From: Clostridium_AQ sp900552125
Lineage (GTDB): Bacteria > Bacillota_I > Bacilli_A > Erysipelotrichales > Erysipelotrichaceae
Length of the DNA stretch: 36,232 nt
Reading direction: 5' to 3' (one strand)
Assembly (NCBI GenBank): GCA_037892765.1
Contig: JBBKBW010000025.1
Both the position numbers and the translations under genes were made by a program. Of the stretch, positions 24,093 through 31,792 are shown in pieces. The notes under the pieces were generated by a model. It was not told the origin of the DNA, did not search any database, and saw only the letters and a list, made by a program, of their open reading frames with translations. Each line of letters opens with the position of its first letter. The stretch's first letter is position 1.

Positions 24093-24713
24093 ATGAAAGC
24101 ATTATTGGTAAATGGAAGTCCAAGACCAAATGGTTGTACGTATACAGCTTTATGTGAATTGGCAAAAACATTGGAGCAGGAAGGAATAGAAACTGAAATT
24201 GTACAGGCTGGTAGTAAAGATATTCGAGGATGTATCGCATGTAGAAGCTGCCATAAAACTGGAAAATGTGTTTTTGATGATGTAGTGAATGAAATAGCTC
24301 CTAAGTTTGCGGAAGCCGATGCACTAGTAATTGGGTCACCAGTATATTATGCATCTCCAGCAGGTGGGGCAATATCTTTTATGAATCGTTTATTTTATAG
24401 CACATCTACTATTGATAAGAGTATGAAAGTAGGAGCTGCTGTTGTATCTTGTCGTCGTGGTGGAAATACTACTAGTTTTGATGTGTTGAATAAATACTTT
24501 ACAATATCAGGTATGCCAATTGCTAGCAGTCAATATTGGAATATGGTATATGGCAATACTCCAGAAGAAGTATTACAGGATAAAGAAGGTTTGCAGACAA
24601 TGCGTACATTAGGTAAAAATATGGCGTTTTTAATGAAGAGTATTCAGTTAGGAAAAGAGCAATTTGGATTACCAGAAAAGGAAGAAAAGATACTTACTAA
24701 TTTTCATCATTAA
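24093..24713 (+). CDS. flavodoxin-fold NAD(P)H-dependent FMN reductase family protein
   Basis: A 206-aa flavodoxin-like protein. The FMN phosphate loop is NGSPRPNGCTYTAL (about 7-20), followed by CIACRSCHKTGKCVFDD (about 46-62), a CxxC-x5-C arrangement seen in this reductase group, and ADALVIGSPVYYASPAGG (about 74-91). Start taken at the second of two adjacent ATGs, 7 nt after GAGG. The cysteine cluster could bind a metal or shuttle electrons, as in iron-sulfur flavoproteins; this is family knowledge, not shown here. It probably supplies flavin-based reduction alongside the cupin/CMD genes. It ends at a strong terminator shared with yggS. Confidence 0.88.
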   Translation: MKALLVNGSPRPNGCTYTALCELAKTLEQEGIETEIVQAGSKDIRGCIACRSCHKTGKCVFDDVVNEIAPKFAEADALVIGSPVYYASPAGGAISFMNRLFYSTSTIDKSMKVGAAVVSCRRGGNTTSFDVLNKYFTISGMPIASSQYWNMVYGNTPEEVLQDKEGLQTMRTLGKNMAFLMKSIQLGKEQFGLPEKEEKILTNFHH

Positions 24714-24715
24714 TT

Positions 24716-24747
24716 AAAAAGAACAGCAATGACAGCTGTTCTTTTTT
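24716..24747. terminator. bidirectional terminator between the FMN reductase gene and yggS
   Basis: AAAAAGAACAGC-AATGACA-GCTGTTCTTTTTT is a 12-bp perfect stem with A- and T-runs on the two sides, suited to both converging transcripts. Confidence 0.9.
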
Positions 24748-24752
24748 GACAA

Positions 24753-25400
24753 TTAAGCATAATTACGTTTACCAAAGATGACAGTACCTAGACGAATCAT
24801 ATTAGAACCATGTTTTAGTGCTAATTCATAATCACTACTCATACCCATAGATAAGTAATGTATTCTTTCTTTTCCATATTCATTTTGTAGTTTACGGAAC
24901 AATACATTCATCTTTTCAAAACATTCTTCAATTTTATCTGTTTCATCTGTTAAAGGACCAATACACATTAAACCTTGTACATCAATATGGGGATAACGCA
25001 TGCATTGTTTTACAAATGTTGGACATTCTTCCATAAGAATTCCTGTTTTATTATGTTCTCTTGAGATATTTACTTCAATTAATATTGGCATAACTTTATC
25101 GATTTTAGCACATTGTTTTTCTATTTCTTCCACAAGACGAAGACTATCTACACTTTGAATCATATCTACTAGAGGAACAACATCTTTAACTTTATTTCTT
25201 TGTAGATGACCAATCATATGCCAATGATAACGTTCATCATATTTTTCTTTTAGCTCCTGTACTTTATTTTCTCCGAAAATACGACAGCCACATGCATAAG
25301 CTTCATCAATTTCTTCTTTTGTATGTGTTTTACTAACTGCAATTAGCGTCACATCTTCAGAAAACTGATTTTGTATTTCATTTAACTTTTCTTTATTCAT
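24753..25400 (-). CDS. YggS family PLP homeostasis protein (PLPBP)
   Basis: A 215-aa single-domain PLP-binding protein of the alanine racemase N-terminal fold, involved in vitamin B6 and amino-acid homeostasis. The PLP lysine is in LIAVSKTHTKEEI (about 22), followed by FGENKVQELKEKY (about 43-55), WHMIGHLQRNKVK (about 62-74) and LSMGMSSDYELA near the C-terminus. The start is set at ATG 25400, 9 nt after GAAAGG; an upstream in-frame ATG at 25433 lacks a site and overlaps the promoter. In many Bacillota it lies near sepF/ftsZ; here it stands alone, divergent from tmk. Confidence 0.93.
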   Translation of the reverse strand: MNKEKLNEIQNQFSEDVTLIAVSKTHTKEEIDEAYACGCRIFGENKVQELKEKYDERYHWHMIGHLQRNKVKDVVPLVDMIQSVDSLRLVEEIEKQCAKIDKVMPILIEVNISREHNKTGILMEECPTFVKQCMRYPHIDVQGLMCIGPLTDETDKIEECFEKMNVLFRKLQNEYGKERIHYLSMGMSSDYELALKHGSNMIRLGTVIFGKRNYA

Positions 25401-25434
25401 AACATCATGCCTTTCTGTGATTTTATCTATCAAA

Positions 25435-25443
25435 ATTATAGCA
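25435..25443 (-). promoter_or_regulatory. extended -10 promoter for yggS
   Basis: Minus-strand TGCTATAAT (hexamer 25440-25435), about 35 bp upstream of the ATG and downstream of the hairpin at 25470-25497. Confidence 0.55.
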
Positions 25444-25460
25444 CTATAAGGATAGAAATT

Positions 25461-25497
25461 AAAATAAAAGAGATAGAATTTTAGTTTATTCTATCTC
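25461..25497 (-). terminator. minus-strand terminator-like hairpin with no assigned transcript
   Basis: Read on the minus strand, GAGATAGAA (25497-25489) pairs with TTCTATCTC (25478-25470), followed by TTTTATTTT (25469-25461). It lies upstream of the yggS promoter and opposite the tmk leader. It could end a short antisense RNA or act in a longer yggS leader. Confidence 0.5.
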
Positions 25498-25608
25498 AGT
25501 GGCATAATGCCTATATTTAAAGGGAAGTTTATCCCTATGGATAGTATATGAATATACGAGAATGTTATGCATAGAAACAAACTTCTTTATATATAAATGC
25601 GAACAGTA

Positions 25609-25617
25609 TGGTATAAT
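25609..25617 (+). promoter_or_regulatory. extended -10 promoter for the tmk operon
   Basis: TGGTATAAT, 32 bp before the tmk ATG; no strong -35 seen. Confidence 0.6.
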
Positions 25618-25648
25618 AATTAAGTCTAGTCTAAGAGGAGTGAATGCT

Positions 25649-26281
25649 ATGAACAAGGGATTGTTTATTACATTTGAAGGAAATGATGGAAGTGGAAAAA
25701 CTACTATCAGTAAACTTACATATGAAAAATTAAAAGATATGGGATATCCTGTAGTATATACAAGAGAGCCAGGTGGCATAGATATTGCAGAACAGATTCG
25801 AAGTGTTATCCTAGATCCTAAAAATACGGCAATGGACGCAAGATGCGAAGCTCTATTATATGCAGCTAGTCGTAGACAGCATTTAGTAGAAAAAGTATTG
25901 CCAGCCATTGGTGAAGGAAAAATCGTATTATGTGATCGATTTGTAGATAGTTCATTAGTGTATCAGGGAATCGCAAGAGGTATTGGAATTGAAGAAGTAT
26001 ATGCAATCAATCAATTTGCGATTGAAGGGCATTTACCAGATGCGACAATATTCCTATCTGTTGATTTTGAAACTGGATTATCTCGTGTACATAGCAGAGG
26101 AAATCAGGATCGACTGGATAATGAAAGTATGGAATTTCATAAAATGGTTGCGGAAGGCTATGAAATCATTAAAGAAAGATTTCATGAACGTATGCATGTG
26201 ATTGATGCAAATAATGATATTGAGACAGTATTACAACATACTGTAGATTGTGTTTTAGAAATTATAAAAGATCATGTTTAA
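25649..26281 (+). CDS. tmk: thymidylate kinase (dTMP kinase)
   Basis: A 210-aa enzyme that phosphorylates dTMP to dTDP. The P-loop is ITFEGNDGSGKTT (about 7-19). YTREPGG (about 37-43) binds dTMP, DRFVDSSLVYQG (about 95-106) carries the DR motif, and the lid is RVHSRGNQDRLD (about 147-158). The start is set at ATG 25649 after GAGGAG; an in-frame upstream ATG at 25562 precedes the promoter. It overlaps holB by 8 nt. The tmk-holB-ricT order is conserved in Bacillota. Confidence 0.97.
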   Translation: MNKGLFITFEGNDGSGKTTISKLTYEKLKDMGYPVVYTREPGGIDIAEQIRSVILDPKNTAMDARCEALLYAASRRQHLVEKVLPAIGEGKIVLCDRFVDSSLVYQGIARGIGIEEVYAINQFAIEGHLPDATIFLSVDFETGLSRVHSRGNQDRLDNESMEFHKMVAEGYEIIKERFHERMHVIDANNDIETVLQHTVDCVLEIIKDHV

Positions 26282-27251
26282 AGAAATATTAAAAGAACAG
26301 CAGCCGGTAGTTTATCGTACATTGTTAAATGCTTTAGAAAATGATCGGCTTGCGCATGCCTATATGTTTTACGGACCAAGTGGAACTCCTAAAAAAGAAA
26401 CAGCTTATCTTTTAGCACAAAGTCTTATATGTGAACAAGAAGGATTTGCATGTGAGACATGCAGTACCTGTCAAAGGATTGCGCATAATGACTTTGTGGA
26501 TATGATTTATATTGATGGAACAAGTGTATCCATTAAGAAAGATGATATTTTAAAACTCCAGCAAACTTTCTCAAAAACAGGTTTGGAACAGACAGGAAAG
26601 AAAGTTTATGTTTTAGACCACGCAGAGAATGCTACTCCAGATGCATTGAATTCTTTATTAAAGTTTTTAGAAGAACCTGGCAGTGATATGACAGCTATAC
26701 TCATAGTGGAACAATTAGATCGAGTTCTTCCAACAATTGTTTCACGATGTCAGTTAATTCCATTTAAAGCTTTAAGTGCTAAACAATGTTATGATGCAGT
26801 AAGTGAAGACTTAGAAGAATTAGATGCATATCTGCTTAGTATGATGATTCGTCAAAAATCAGAAATGTTAGAAACAGCAGAAACAGAAGAATATCAGCAT
26901 GCTCGTTATGTATGGAAAGGGATGTTAGAAAAATATCTTACTTCTCCTTATGATGCATTGTTGTTTCTTCAATTAGAAGGTTTTCCTGCAAAACAAAAGA
27001 AATATGGAAAACAAACAATGATGTATTTTATAGATATGTTAACTATTTTCTTTAAAGATTGTATGCAGGATCGAAGAATATCACAAGATAAATGGTATCT
27101 GGATATGATGGATCAATATCAGAAAAAGGAAATAGACTTAGTAAAAGTTATAAAAGTTTTAATGCAGACAAAGGATACATTATTAGGATCAGTTAATATT
27201 CAGTTATTAGTAGATCAGATGATATATCGAATGAAAGAGGTGACAAAATGA
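26274..27251 (+). CDS. holB: DNA polymerase III subunit delta'
   Basis: A 325-aa clamp-loader subunit. The N-terminal AAA+ domain has RLAHAYMFYGPSG (about 24-36) followed by TPKKET, a degenerate P-loop as expected of the non-hydrolysing delta' subunit. A four-Cys zinc module spans ICEQEGFACETCSTCQRI (about 52-69). LNSLLKFLEEP and IVSRCQLIPF, the SRC motif, follow. The C-terminal part is helical. It overlaps tmk at its start and ricT by 4 nt at its end, indicating translational coupling across the operon. Confidence 0.94.
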   Translation: MFKEILKEQQPVVYRTLLNALENDRLAHAYMFYGPSGTPKKETAYLLAQSLICEQEGFACETCSTCQRIAHNDFVDMIYIDGTSVSIKKDDILKLQQTFSKTGLEQTGKKVYVLDHAENATPDALNSLLKFLEEPGSDMTAILIVEQLDRVLPTIVSRCQLIPFKALSAKQCYDAVSEDLEELDAYLLSMMIRQKSEMLETAETEEYQHARYVWKGMLEKYLTSPYDALLFLQLEGFPAKQKKYGKQTMMYFIDMLTIFFKDCMQDRRISQDKWYLDMMDQYQKKEIDLVKVIKVLMQTKDTLLGSVNIQLLVDQMIYRMKEVTK

Positions 27252-28288
27252 CACAGAAAAAAATAGATGAAAAACAGGATTTCACTCAAAAACAAGATAA
27301 AAGAAAACCATTTGATAAGAATAAAGATCATAGAAAAAATAATCATTATCATGGTAAAGATGAACATCACAATGAACATCGTCATGATAATAAAAAAGAA
27401 GAAAAGCAGGATATGCATGTAAGTGGAAAAACAGAGCATAAGAAACAAAACAATGAAGAGAAGCCTGTAGAGAATAAAGTATATAAATATATCGCATTTA
27501 TTTCATTTAAAGATTCTAAGAAAATATATACATTCGGTACTGATGAAGATGTATATAAAGTAGGCGATCATGTAGTTGTGGAAACTGTACGTGGTCTTGA
27601 ACTTGGGAAAATCGTGAAAGAAACAGAACCATTTTTATCAAATGGTATGGAAATTAAACCGGTTATACGAAAAGCAACAGAACAAGATCTCAAGCAAGTA
27701 GAAGAAAATGCTGAGAAAGCTAAAAAAGCATTAGAAATCTGTGCGGAATGTATTCAGAAATTAGGTTTGGAAATGAACTTAATTGAAGCTGAGTACACAT
27801 TAGACTGTAGTAAGATTATCTTTATTTATGTTGCGGATGAGCGTGTAGATTTCCGTGAGTTATTAAAAGAGCTTGCAAGTATCTTTAAATGTCGTATTGA
27901 ACTTCGTCAGATTGGACCACGTAACAAAGCAAAAATTATTGGCGGTTTAGGAACTTGTGGTATGGAAACATGCTGTTCACGTTTCTTAAATGATTTTGAT
28001 GTTGTTTCTATTAACATGGCAAAAAATCAGCTGCTGGCATTGAATATTCAAAAGTTAAGCGGACAGTGCGGGAAGCTGATGTGTTGTTTAAAATTTGAAG
28101 ATAACCAATACAAAAAATTACGTGAAGGACTTCCTAAACTAAATTCACAGATTGAATATAAAGGAAATCGTTATCGTATTACAAGTATGAATGTACTTCT
28201 TCAACAAGTAAAAATTGAAAATAAAGAAGATGTGCAGTTCTTATCATTTAAAGAACTTTGGCCAGATATTGACTTTACAGATCGGTAG
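27248..28288 (+). CDS. ricT: RicT/YaaT-like PSP1-domain protein with a His/Lys-rich N-terminal tail
   Basis: A 346-aa protein. Residues 1-77 are an unusual low-complexity tail rich in Lys, His, Asn, Asp and Glu (nine His between about 28 and 66). The PSP1/RicT core starts at about 78 (YKYIAFISFKDSKKIY) and includes RGLELGKIVKE and IELRQIGPRNKAKIIGGLG. The cysteine pattern GTCGMETCCSRFLNDF with SGQCGKLMCCLKFE matches RicT, which in Bacillus joins RicA/RicF in a Fe-S complex that assists RNase Y maturation of mRNAs. Embedded in tmk-holB-ricT-rsmI. The tail is not part of typical RicT and may bind metal or nucleic acid (inference). Confidence 0.9.
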   Translation: MTQKKIDEKQDFTQKQDKRKPFDKNKDHRKNNHYHGKDEHHNEHRHDNKKEEKQDMHVSGKTEHKKQNNEEKPVENKVYKYIAFISFKDSKKIYTFGTDEDVYKVGDHVVVETVRGLELGKIVKETEPFLSNGMEIKPVIRKATEQDLKQVEENAEKAKKALEICAECIQKLGLEMNLIEAEYTLDCSKIIFIYVADERVDFRELLKELASIFKCRIELRQIGPRNKAKIIGGLGTCGMETCCSRFLNDFDVVSINMAKNQLLALNIQKLSGQCGKLMCCLKFEDNQYKKLREGLPKLNSQIEYKGNRYRITSMNVLLQQVKIENKEDVQFLSFKELWPDIDFTDR

Positions 28289-28296
28289 GTAGTGGT

Positions 28297-29154
28297 ATGA
28301 ATCGTCAAAAGAGTTTTGAGAGTGATAAACCAATTTTATATGTTGTTGCGACACCAATCGGTAATCTTCAGGAAATGACACCTAGAGCAATCTCAGTTTT
28401 AGAGAATGTTGATGTAATTGCGGCAGAAGATACAAGAAATACAAAGAAATTACTTGCTCATTTTGGTATTCATACAAAGCTGATTTCACATCATCAGCAT
28501 AATGAAAAACAAAGTGCAAATGGTTTATTGGAACTATTAAGACAAGGACAGAATGTTGCGTTAGTAAGTGATGCAGGTTATCCTTTGATTAGTGATCCAG
28601 GCTGGGTTGTAACACAAAAAGTTATCGAAGAAGGTTTTTCAGTTGTGCCAATTTCTGGCAGTAATGCTATGTTAAATGCATTAGTCGCAAGTGGTCTTGA
28701 TACAAAGCATTTCATGTTCTATGGATTTTTAAAATCACAGGAAAAAGAAAGAATAAAAGAATTAAATGAATTAAAGTATTTTCCTTATACATTAGTATTC
28801 TATGAGGCACCACATCGTATTAAGAAGATGTTAAATTCATGTCTACAGGTATTTGGAAATCGACAAATCTGTCTTGCGAGAGAATTAACTAAGAAACATG
28901 AAGAATTTATAAGAGGAACGATTGAAGAAATCTTAGATATTATCGATGATATCAAGGGAGAAATGGTTATTGTTGTGGAAGGATCAAAAGAAGAGAAACT
29001 TCCTGATGAAACAAGTGCTATGCCTTTGATTCATGATCAGATTAATTCTTATATTGAGACAGGACTAACAACTAATGAGGCTATTAAAAGAGTTGCTAAA
29101 GAACGAGGATTAAGTAAAAATCAGATATACAAAGAATATCATGGATTAAGTTAA
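28297..29154 (+). CDS. rsmI: 16S rRNA (cytidine-1402 2'-O)-methyltransferase RsmI
   Basis: A 285-aa SAM-dependent enzyme of the tetrapyrrole-methylase-like fold that methylates the 2'-OH of C1402 in 16S rRNA. Visible motifs: LYVVATPIGNLQEMTPRAI (about 14-32), IAAEDTRNTKKLLAHFGI (about 44-61), LVSDAGYPLISDPGW (about 89-103) and FYEAPHRIKKML. The C-terminal region ends with an HTH-like segment (TTNEAIKRVAKERGLSKNQIY). It follows ricT by 8 nt; the yabA and trmN6 genes that separate them in Bacillus are absent. Last gene of the tmk operon. Confidence 0.96.
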   Translation: MNRQKSFESDKPILYVVATPIGNLQEMTPRAISVLENVDVIAAEDTRNTKKLLAHFGIHTKLISHHQHNEKQSANGLLELLRQGQNVALVSDAGYPLISDPGWVVTQKVIEEGFSVVPISGSNAMLNALVASGLDTKHFMFYGFLKSQEKERIKELNELKYFPYTLVFYEAPHRIKKMLNSCLQVFGNRQICLARELTKKHEEFIRGTIEEILDIIDDIKGEMVIVVEGSKEEKLPDETSAMPLIHDQINSYIETGLTTNEAIKRVAKERGLSKNQIYKEYHGLS

Positions 29155-29161
29155 AAACTAA

Positions 29162-29205
29162 AAGAGCAGTGTAGATTTCAATAATATGGAACAGCACTGC
29201 TTTTT
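29162..29205 (+). terminator. terminator of the tmk-rsmI operon
   Basis: AGCAGTG (29165-29171) pairs with CACTGCT (29195-29201), followed by TTTT. The loop is long, so moderate strength is expected. It also lies just beyond the end of the minus-strand AbiEii-like gene. Confidence 0.65.
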
Positions 29206-29220
29206 CTACTTTATCTTTAG

Positions 29221-29991
29221 CTAAGAAACAGTTTCTTTTATTGCATAAAAATTAGATAAGAGCTCTAATATACTTTGTTTATCTTGGTTAAAATATCCTA
29301 ATTGTTTAAGATTGATTTCCTCATGTTTCATTGCTTCTAAAAAATTTTTCATATCTTCTCTAATCTCATCTGATAGTATAAGTTGATTGGTAGGAATAAG
29401 TAATATGGATAATCTAAAAATGTCATTTTTGTGTTTTTTAATATTTTTGCTATCAACATGTTCTCCATTATTTTTTCTTTGCGTTAAATCAAGCCATGCT
29501 TTTGCTTTAAAAGGAATAATATATTCTGCACTTAATACCGAAACACCATTTACTGTTTGACTGCCTTCTTTTAAAAAAATGTAATATGCGTCGTTTAATA
29601 AAATAGCAGAAAGGCTAGAAATCTCATCATCTATATGAATAGGAGCTAATCTAATTTTTTCATTATCAAATGCAATCCATTCAAGTTTTTTTGAAAAAAG
29701 TTCGATCATAAATGGAAATTCAGTAGATTTAGGATGAGAGAATCTATAAAATTGAGAATTACCTGTACTTTTGTTGATAGATTGATAACCTGCTTCATAA
29801 ATAAAATTCCAAAATAATTTTCCGAATTCTATTGTTAAAGATTCAACAATTAAGACCATGTCAATATCTTTTGTCGCTCTAAAAGGTAATTCTTCTGCAT
29901 TCATAAGTAATTCACAGGCAGTACCACCAATAATTACATATTCATTTTCGTGTCCTTGAAAGTAATTTATAAATTTTTCTATTCCTAACAT
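29221..29991 (-). CDS. AbiEii-like nucleotidyltransferase (putative toxin)
   Basis: A 256-aa protein with the DNA polymerase beta-type nucleotidyltransferase pattern. The N-terminal GG motif is YVIIGGTACELL (about 18-29), followed by RATKDIDMVL (about 38-47), whose DxD acidic pair would bind metal; this is close to the AbiEii/AbiGii toxin arrangement (GGxA...RxSxDID). A conserved-looking IPFKAKAWLDL lies at about 160-170, and the C-terminus is helical. ATG shares one base with the upstream partner's stop (TAATG), so the pair is translationally coupled. By analogy with AbiE it would be a toxin that modifies tRNA or nucleotides and works in phage defence. That is inference: primary similarity is limited to the catalytic blocks. 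Confidence 0.7.
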   Translation of the reverse strand: MLGIEKFINYFQGHENEYVIIGGTACELLMNAEELPFRATKDIDMVLIVESLTIEFGKLFWNFIYEAGYQSINKSTGNSQFYRFSHPKSTEFPFMIELFSKKLEWIAFDNEKIRLAPIHIDDEISSLSAILLNDAYYIFLKEGSQTVNGVSVLSAEYIIPFKAKAWLDLTQRKNNGEHVDSKNIKKHKNDIFRLSILLIPTNQLILSDEIREDMKNFLEAMKHEEINLKQLGYFNQDKQSILELLSNFYAIKETVS

Positions 29992-30938
29992 TAGTTCCTC
30001 CTAATGTTTATATTTTTTATCATTTCTTCAATAGCTTCTTGAACTCTTTCATCATTACTATTCATGAGAGAAATAGCTAAAGAAAGATAATCTACCTTAT
30101 TTTTGTCTTTTGATAAAAGATTAGGTGCATATTCCCAAATCTCTATTTTTATTTGTTTTTTTGGGTTAATTAGATCATTTTCTAAAGAAATTAAGTTTTT
30201 ATATTTTTTTTCAATAGCATATGTTTGGATTAAAGGTGGATTTATCATGGTATAGTTACTTAATGCTGTTTCTCCACTTTCAATTAATTGTGGAATATTT
30301 TTATTTTTCTCAATATATCCAATCATAGTTATAGGTGTAATGAAATAAGTTTTGGCTTGTTTAAAAAGTTCTATTTTTGTAAAAGAAGTAGTCAGGTAAA
30401 TTTTTCTACCTTCCTTGTTTTCCTTAAATAATCCTAAATTTACTAATTGCCGATATGCACGAGTGATTGTCATATTAGTGAAAGGAAGGGTATTTATTGC
30501 ATCCGAAATAAAATATTTATCAGTGTCATTATATAAAATCCAAAGAAAGAGCAATTGTGCTGAAAGAGTGAATTTATCTGTTATTACATAATTATCTGTT
30601 TTATCAGTTAATACCGTACCTAAAAAAGGGAGATACACTAATTGATGATTTAGTATAAATGGTATTTTATTAGTTAGTAAGCTATCCCGTCGATACTTAG
30701 ATAATTGTTTTAAATTTAAAAATACAGGAATATTTTCAATTTCTTTAATAGTAGATATTTGCTTTTTTAATGATGTAATAGTTGGTAATTCATCATGTGG
30801 TATTAACATAATACAGTCCATACCATTTATATTTGCTTTTTTTATACAAAATGTATTTCCTATGTAGATGGGTAAATGATTTTTTTTATTCCATTCACTA
30901 ACGTTAATTTCTAATCCTAATAGATTGATTGCATCCAT
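29991..30938 (-). CDS. winged-helix partner protein (AbiEi-like antitoxin/regulator, putative)
   Basis: A 315-aa soluble protein, first gene of the minus-strand pair. A winged-helix DNA-binding region is readable at about 127-192 (TLSAQLLFLWILYND, INTLPFTNMTITRAYRQL, VNLGLFKENKEGRKIYL). Flanking regions, 1-120 and 200-315, are not recognised. Classical AbiEi antitoxins carry their wHTH at the N-terminus, so the central position here is unusual. Its stop overlaps the nucleotidyltransferase start. AAAGG lies 8 nt before ATG. An inverted repeat in its promoter (30969-30991) is a candidate autoregulatory operator, as known for AbiEi. It could alternatively be an ordinary regulator paired with a nucleotidyltransferase. 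Confidence 0.6.
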   Translation of the reverse strand: MDAINLLGLEINVSEWNKKNHLPIYIGNTFCIKKANINGMDCIMLIPHDELPTITSLKKQISTIKEIENIPVFLNLKQLSKYRRDSLLTNKIPFILNHQLVYLPFLGTVLTDKTDNYVITDKFTLSAQLLFLWILYNDTDKYFISDAINTLPFTNMTITRAYRQLVNLGLFKENKEGRKIYLTTSFTKIELFKQAKTYFITPITMIGYIEKNKNIPQLIESGETALSNYTMINPPLIQTYAIEKKYKNLISLENDLINPKKQIKIEIWEYAPNLLSKDKNKVDYLSLAISLMNSNDERVQEAIEEMIKNINIRRN

Positions 30939-30968
30939 ATAATCGCCTTTATAACTTTCTTTTTTATA

Positions 30969-30991
30969 TTTTAACTTAGAAAATGTTAAAA
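30969..30991. promoter_or_regulatory. inverted repeat in the promoter of the AbiE-like pair
   Basis: TTTTAAC (30969-30975) - N9 - GTTAAAA (30985-30991), with perfect 7-bp arms, 31 bp upstream of the ATG at 30938. It overlaps the minus-strand region where -10 and -35 would sit (TTAACA ... TATAAA). Confidence 0.5.
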
Positions 30992-31000
30992 TGCAAATTT

Positions 31001-31040
31001 TAAAGTTATAATTAAGAATTTTATGTATTTAAAACGGGGT
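31001..31040. repeat. left copy of a ~42-bp imperfect direct repeat flanking the IS
   Basis: Runs from TAAAGTTATAATTAAGAAT to TTTAAAACGGGGT. The right copy, at 33121-33163, runs from TGAAAGTATAGTTAAGAAT to CTTAAAACGGAGT. Apart from a 2-3 nt gap the two agree at roughly 80-85% of positions. The right copy contains a promoter -35; the left lacks the -10. Confidence 0.55.
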
Positions 31041-31085
31041 TGTTTAATAAGCAACAGAAGATAAAACATTATTAGTAAGCGGTTA

Positions 31086-31104
31086 CATGGCAATTGCATG
31101 AAAA
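31086..31104 (+). repeat. left terminal inverted repeat of the IS
   Basis: CATGGCAATTGCATGAAAA. Compared with the right end (CAGGGCAATCGCATAAAAA) it differs at positions 3, 10 and 15. Confidence 0.65.
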
Positions 31105-31115
31105 ATTTAATCTAG

Positions 31116-31149
31116 TACAAAAATATCGTAGAAATACGATATTTTTGTA
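31116..31149 (+). terminator. strong hairpin with GAAA loop inside the IS left end
   Basis: A perfect 15-bp stem, TACAAAAATATCGTA-GAAA-TACGATATTTTTGTA, between the left terminal repeat and the IS promoter. IS elements commonly carry such structures to block transcription entering from outside; a terminator role is likely. Confidence 0.6.
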
Positions 31150-31185
31150 TGTGGTAATTAGGTAAGCTAGATCAATGACACTATC

Positions 31186-31214
31186 TTCAAATTTATATAT
31201 TTGTATTGTATAAT
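31186..31214 (+). promoter_or_regulatory. IS internal promoter
   Basis: TTCAAA (31186-31191), 17 bp, TATAAT (31209-31214), 26 bp before the accessory ORF's ATG, which follows AGAGGTG. Confidence 0.6.
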
Positions 31215-31240
31215 ATACATATACAGAAAGAGGTGTTTTT

Positions 31241-31792
31241 ATGAACTATCCTGATTGGGTCAAAAAATTCAGAACGAAAGGTACTGCTATTAAAAAAGTT
31301 GGTAATTCTTATTATTTATATAAGCATTCTTCTAAAAGAGTGCCTGGCAAAAAGTATCCACAAGCTGTCGATACTTATATTGGTCTTATTACTCCTGATG
31401 GAGTAGTGAAAAAAAGCAAGAAAAAAGTTTCTTTAGAGAATATTGAGGTTTTTGAATACGGTTTTTCTAAGGCGCTTTGCGATTTATGTACTTTAAAATG
31501 GAAAAATGATCTTAAAGAAGATTGGCGAGATGTTCTTTATCTTATCATAAAAGAATATTCACCTAATTCTTATCTTTTAAGAGATCATGAATTTAAAAAA
31601 ACATCTGTAAGATTATCGTTACAAACGAAAAAACTTGAAGATGAAATAGGTGTATCCTTAGATGAACTGATCGAATTGAACACAATCTATTTACTTTGTT
31701 TCCAAGATAAAGAAGCTATTTCTAAAATAAATGATAAACATAAATCAATCATCGATAAATATCATATAGACATAGGCGGTGAAGAAGGGTAA
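31241..31792 (+). CDS. IS accessory protein, unrecognised
   Basis: A 183-aa basic protein encoded inside the IS ahead of the transposase. The N-terminal third has WVKKFRTKGTAIKKVGNSYYLYKHSS and TYIGLITPDGVVKK, a Lys/Tyr-rich beta-like segment resembling the leading region of some other transposases (IS1634-like) that read K-x-G-x-x-YY-Y. The rest is helical (SPNSYLLRDHEF, VSLDELIELNTIYLLCFQDK). No catalytic motif is seen. It overlaps the transposase start by 14 nt in a different frame, which indicates coupled translation. It may bind the element's ends or regulate transposition (inference). Confidence 0.65.
   Translation: MNYPDWVKKFRTKGTAIKKVGNSYYLYKHSSKRVPGKKYPQAVDTYIGLITPDGVVKKSKKKVSLENIEVFEYGFSKALCDLCTLKWKNDLKEDWRDVLYLIIKEYSPNSYLLRDHEFKKTSVRLSLQTKKLEDEIGVSLDELIELNTIYLLCFQDKEAISKINDKHKSIIDKYHIDIGGEEG

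Noticed and set aside
25486..25908. 140-aa minus-strand ORF antisense to tmk
   Set aside because: It shadows the tmk frame, which has unmistakable kinase motifs; only its short tail lies in noncoding DNA.
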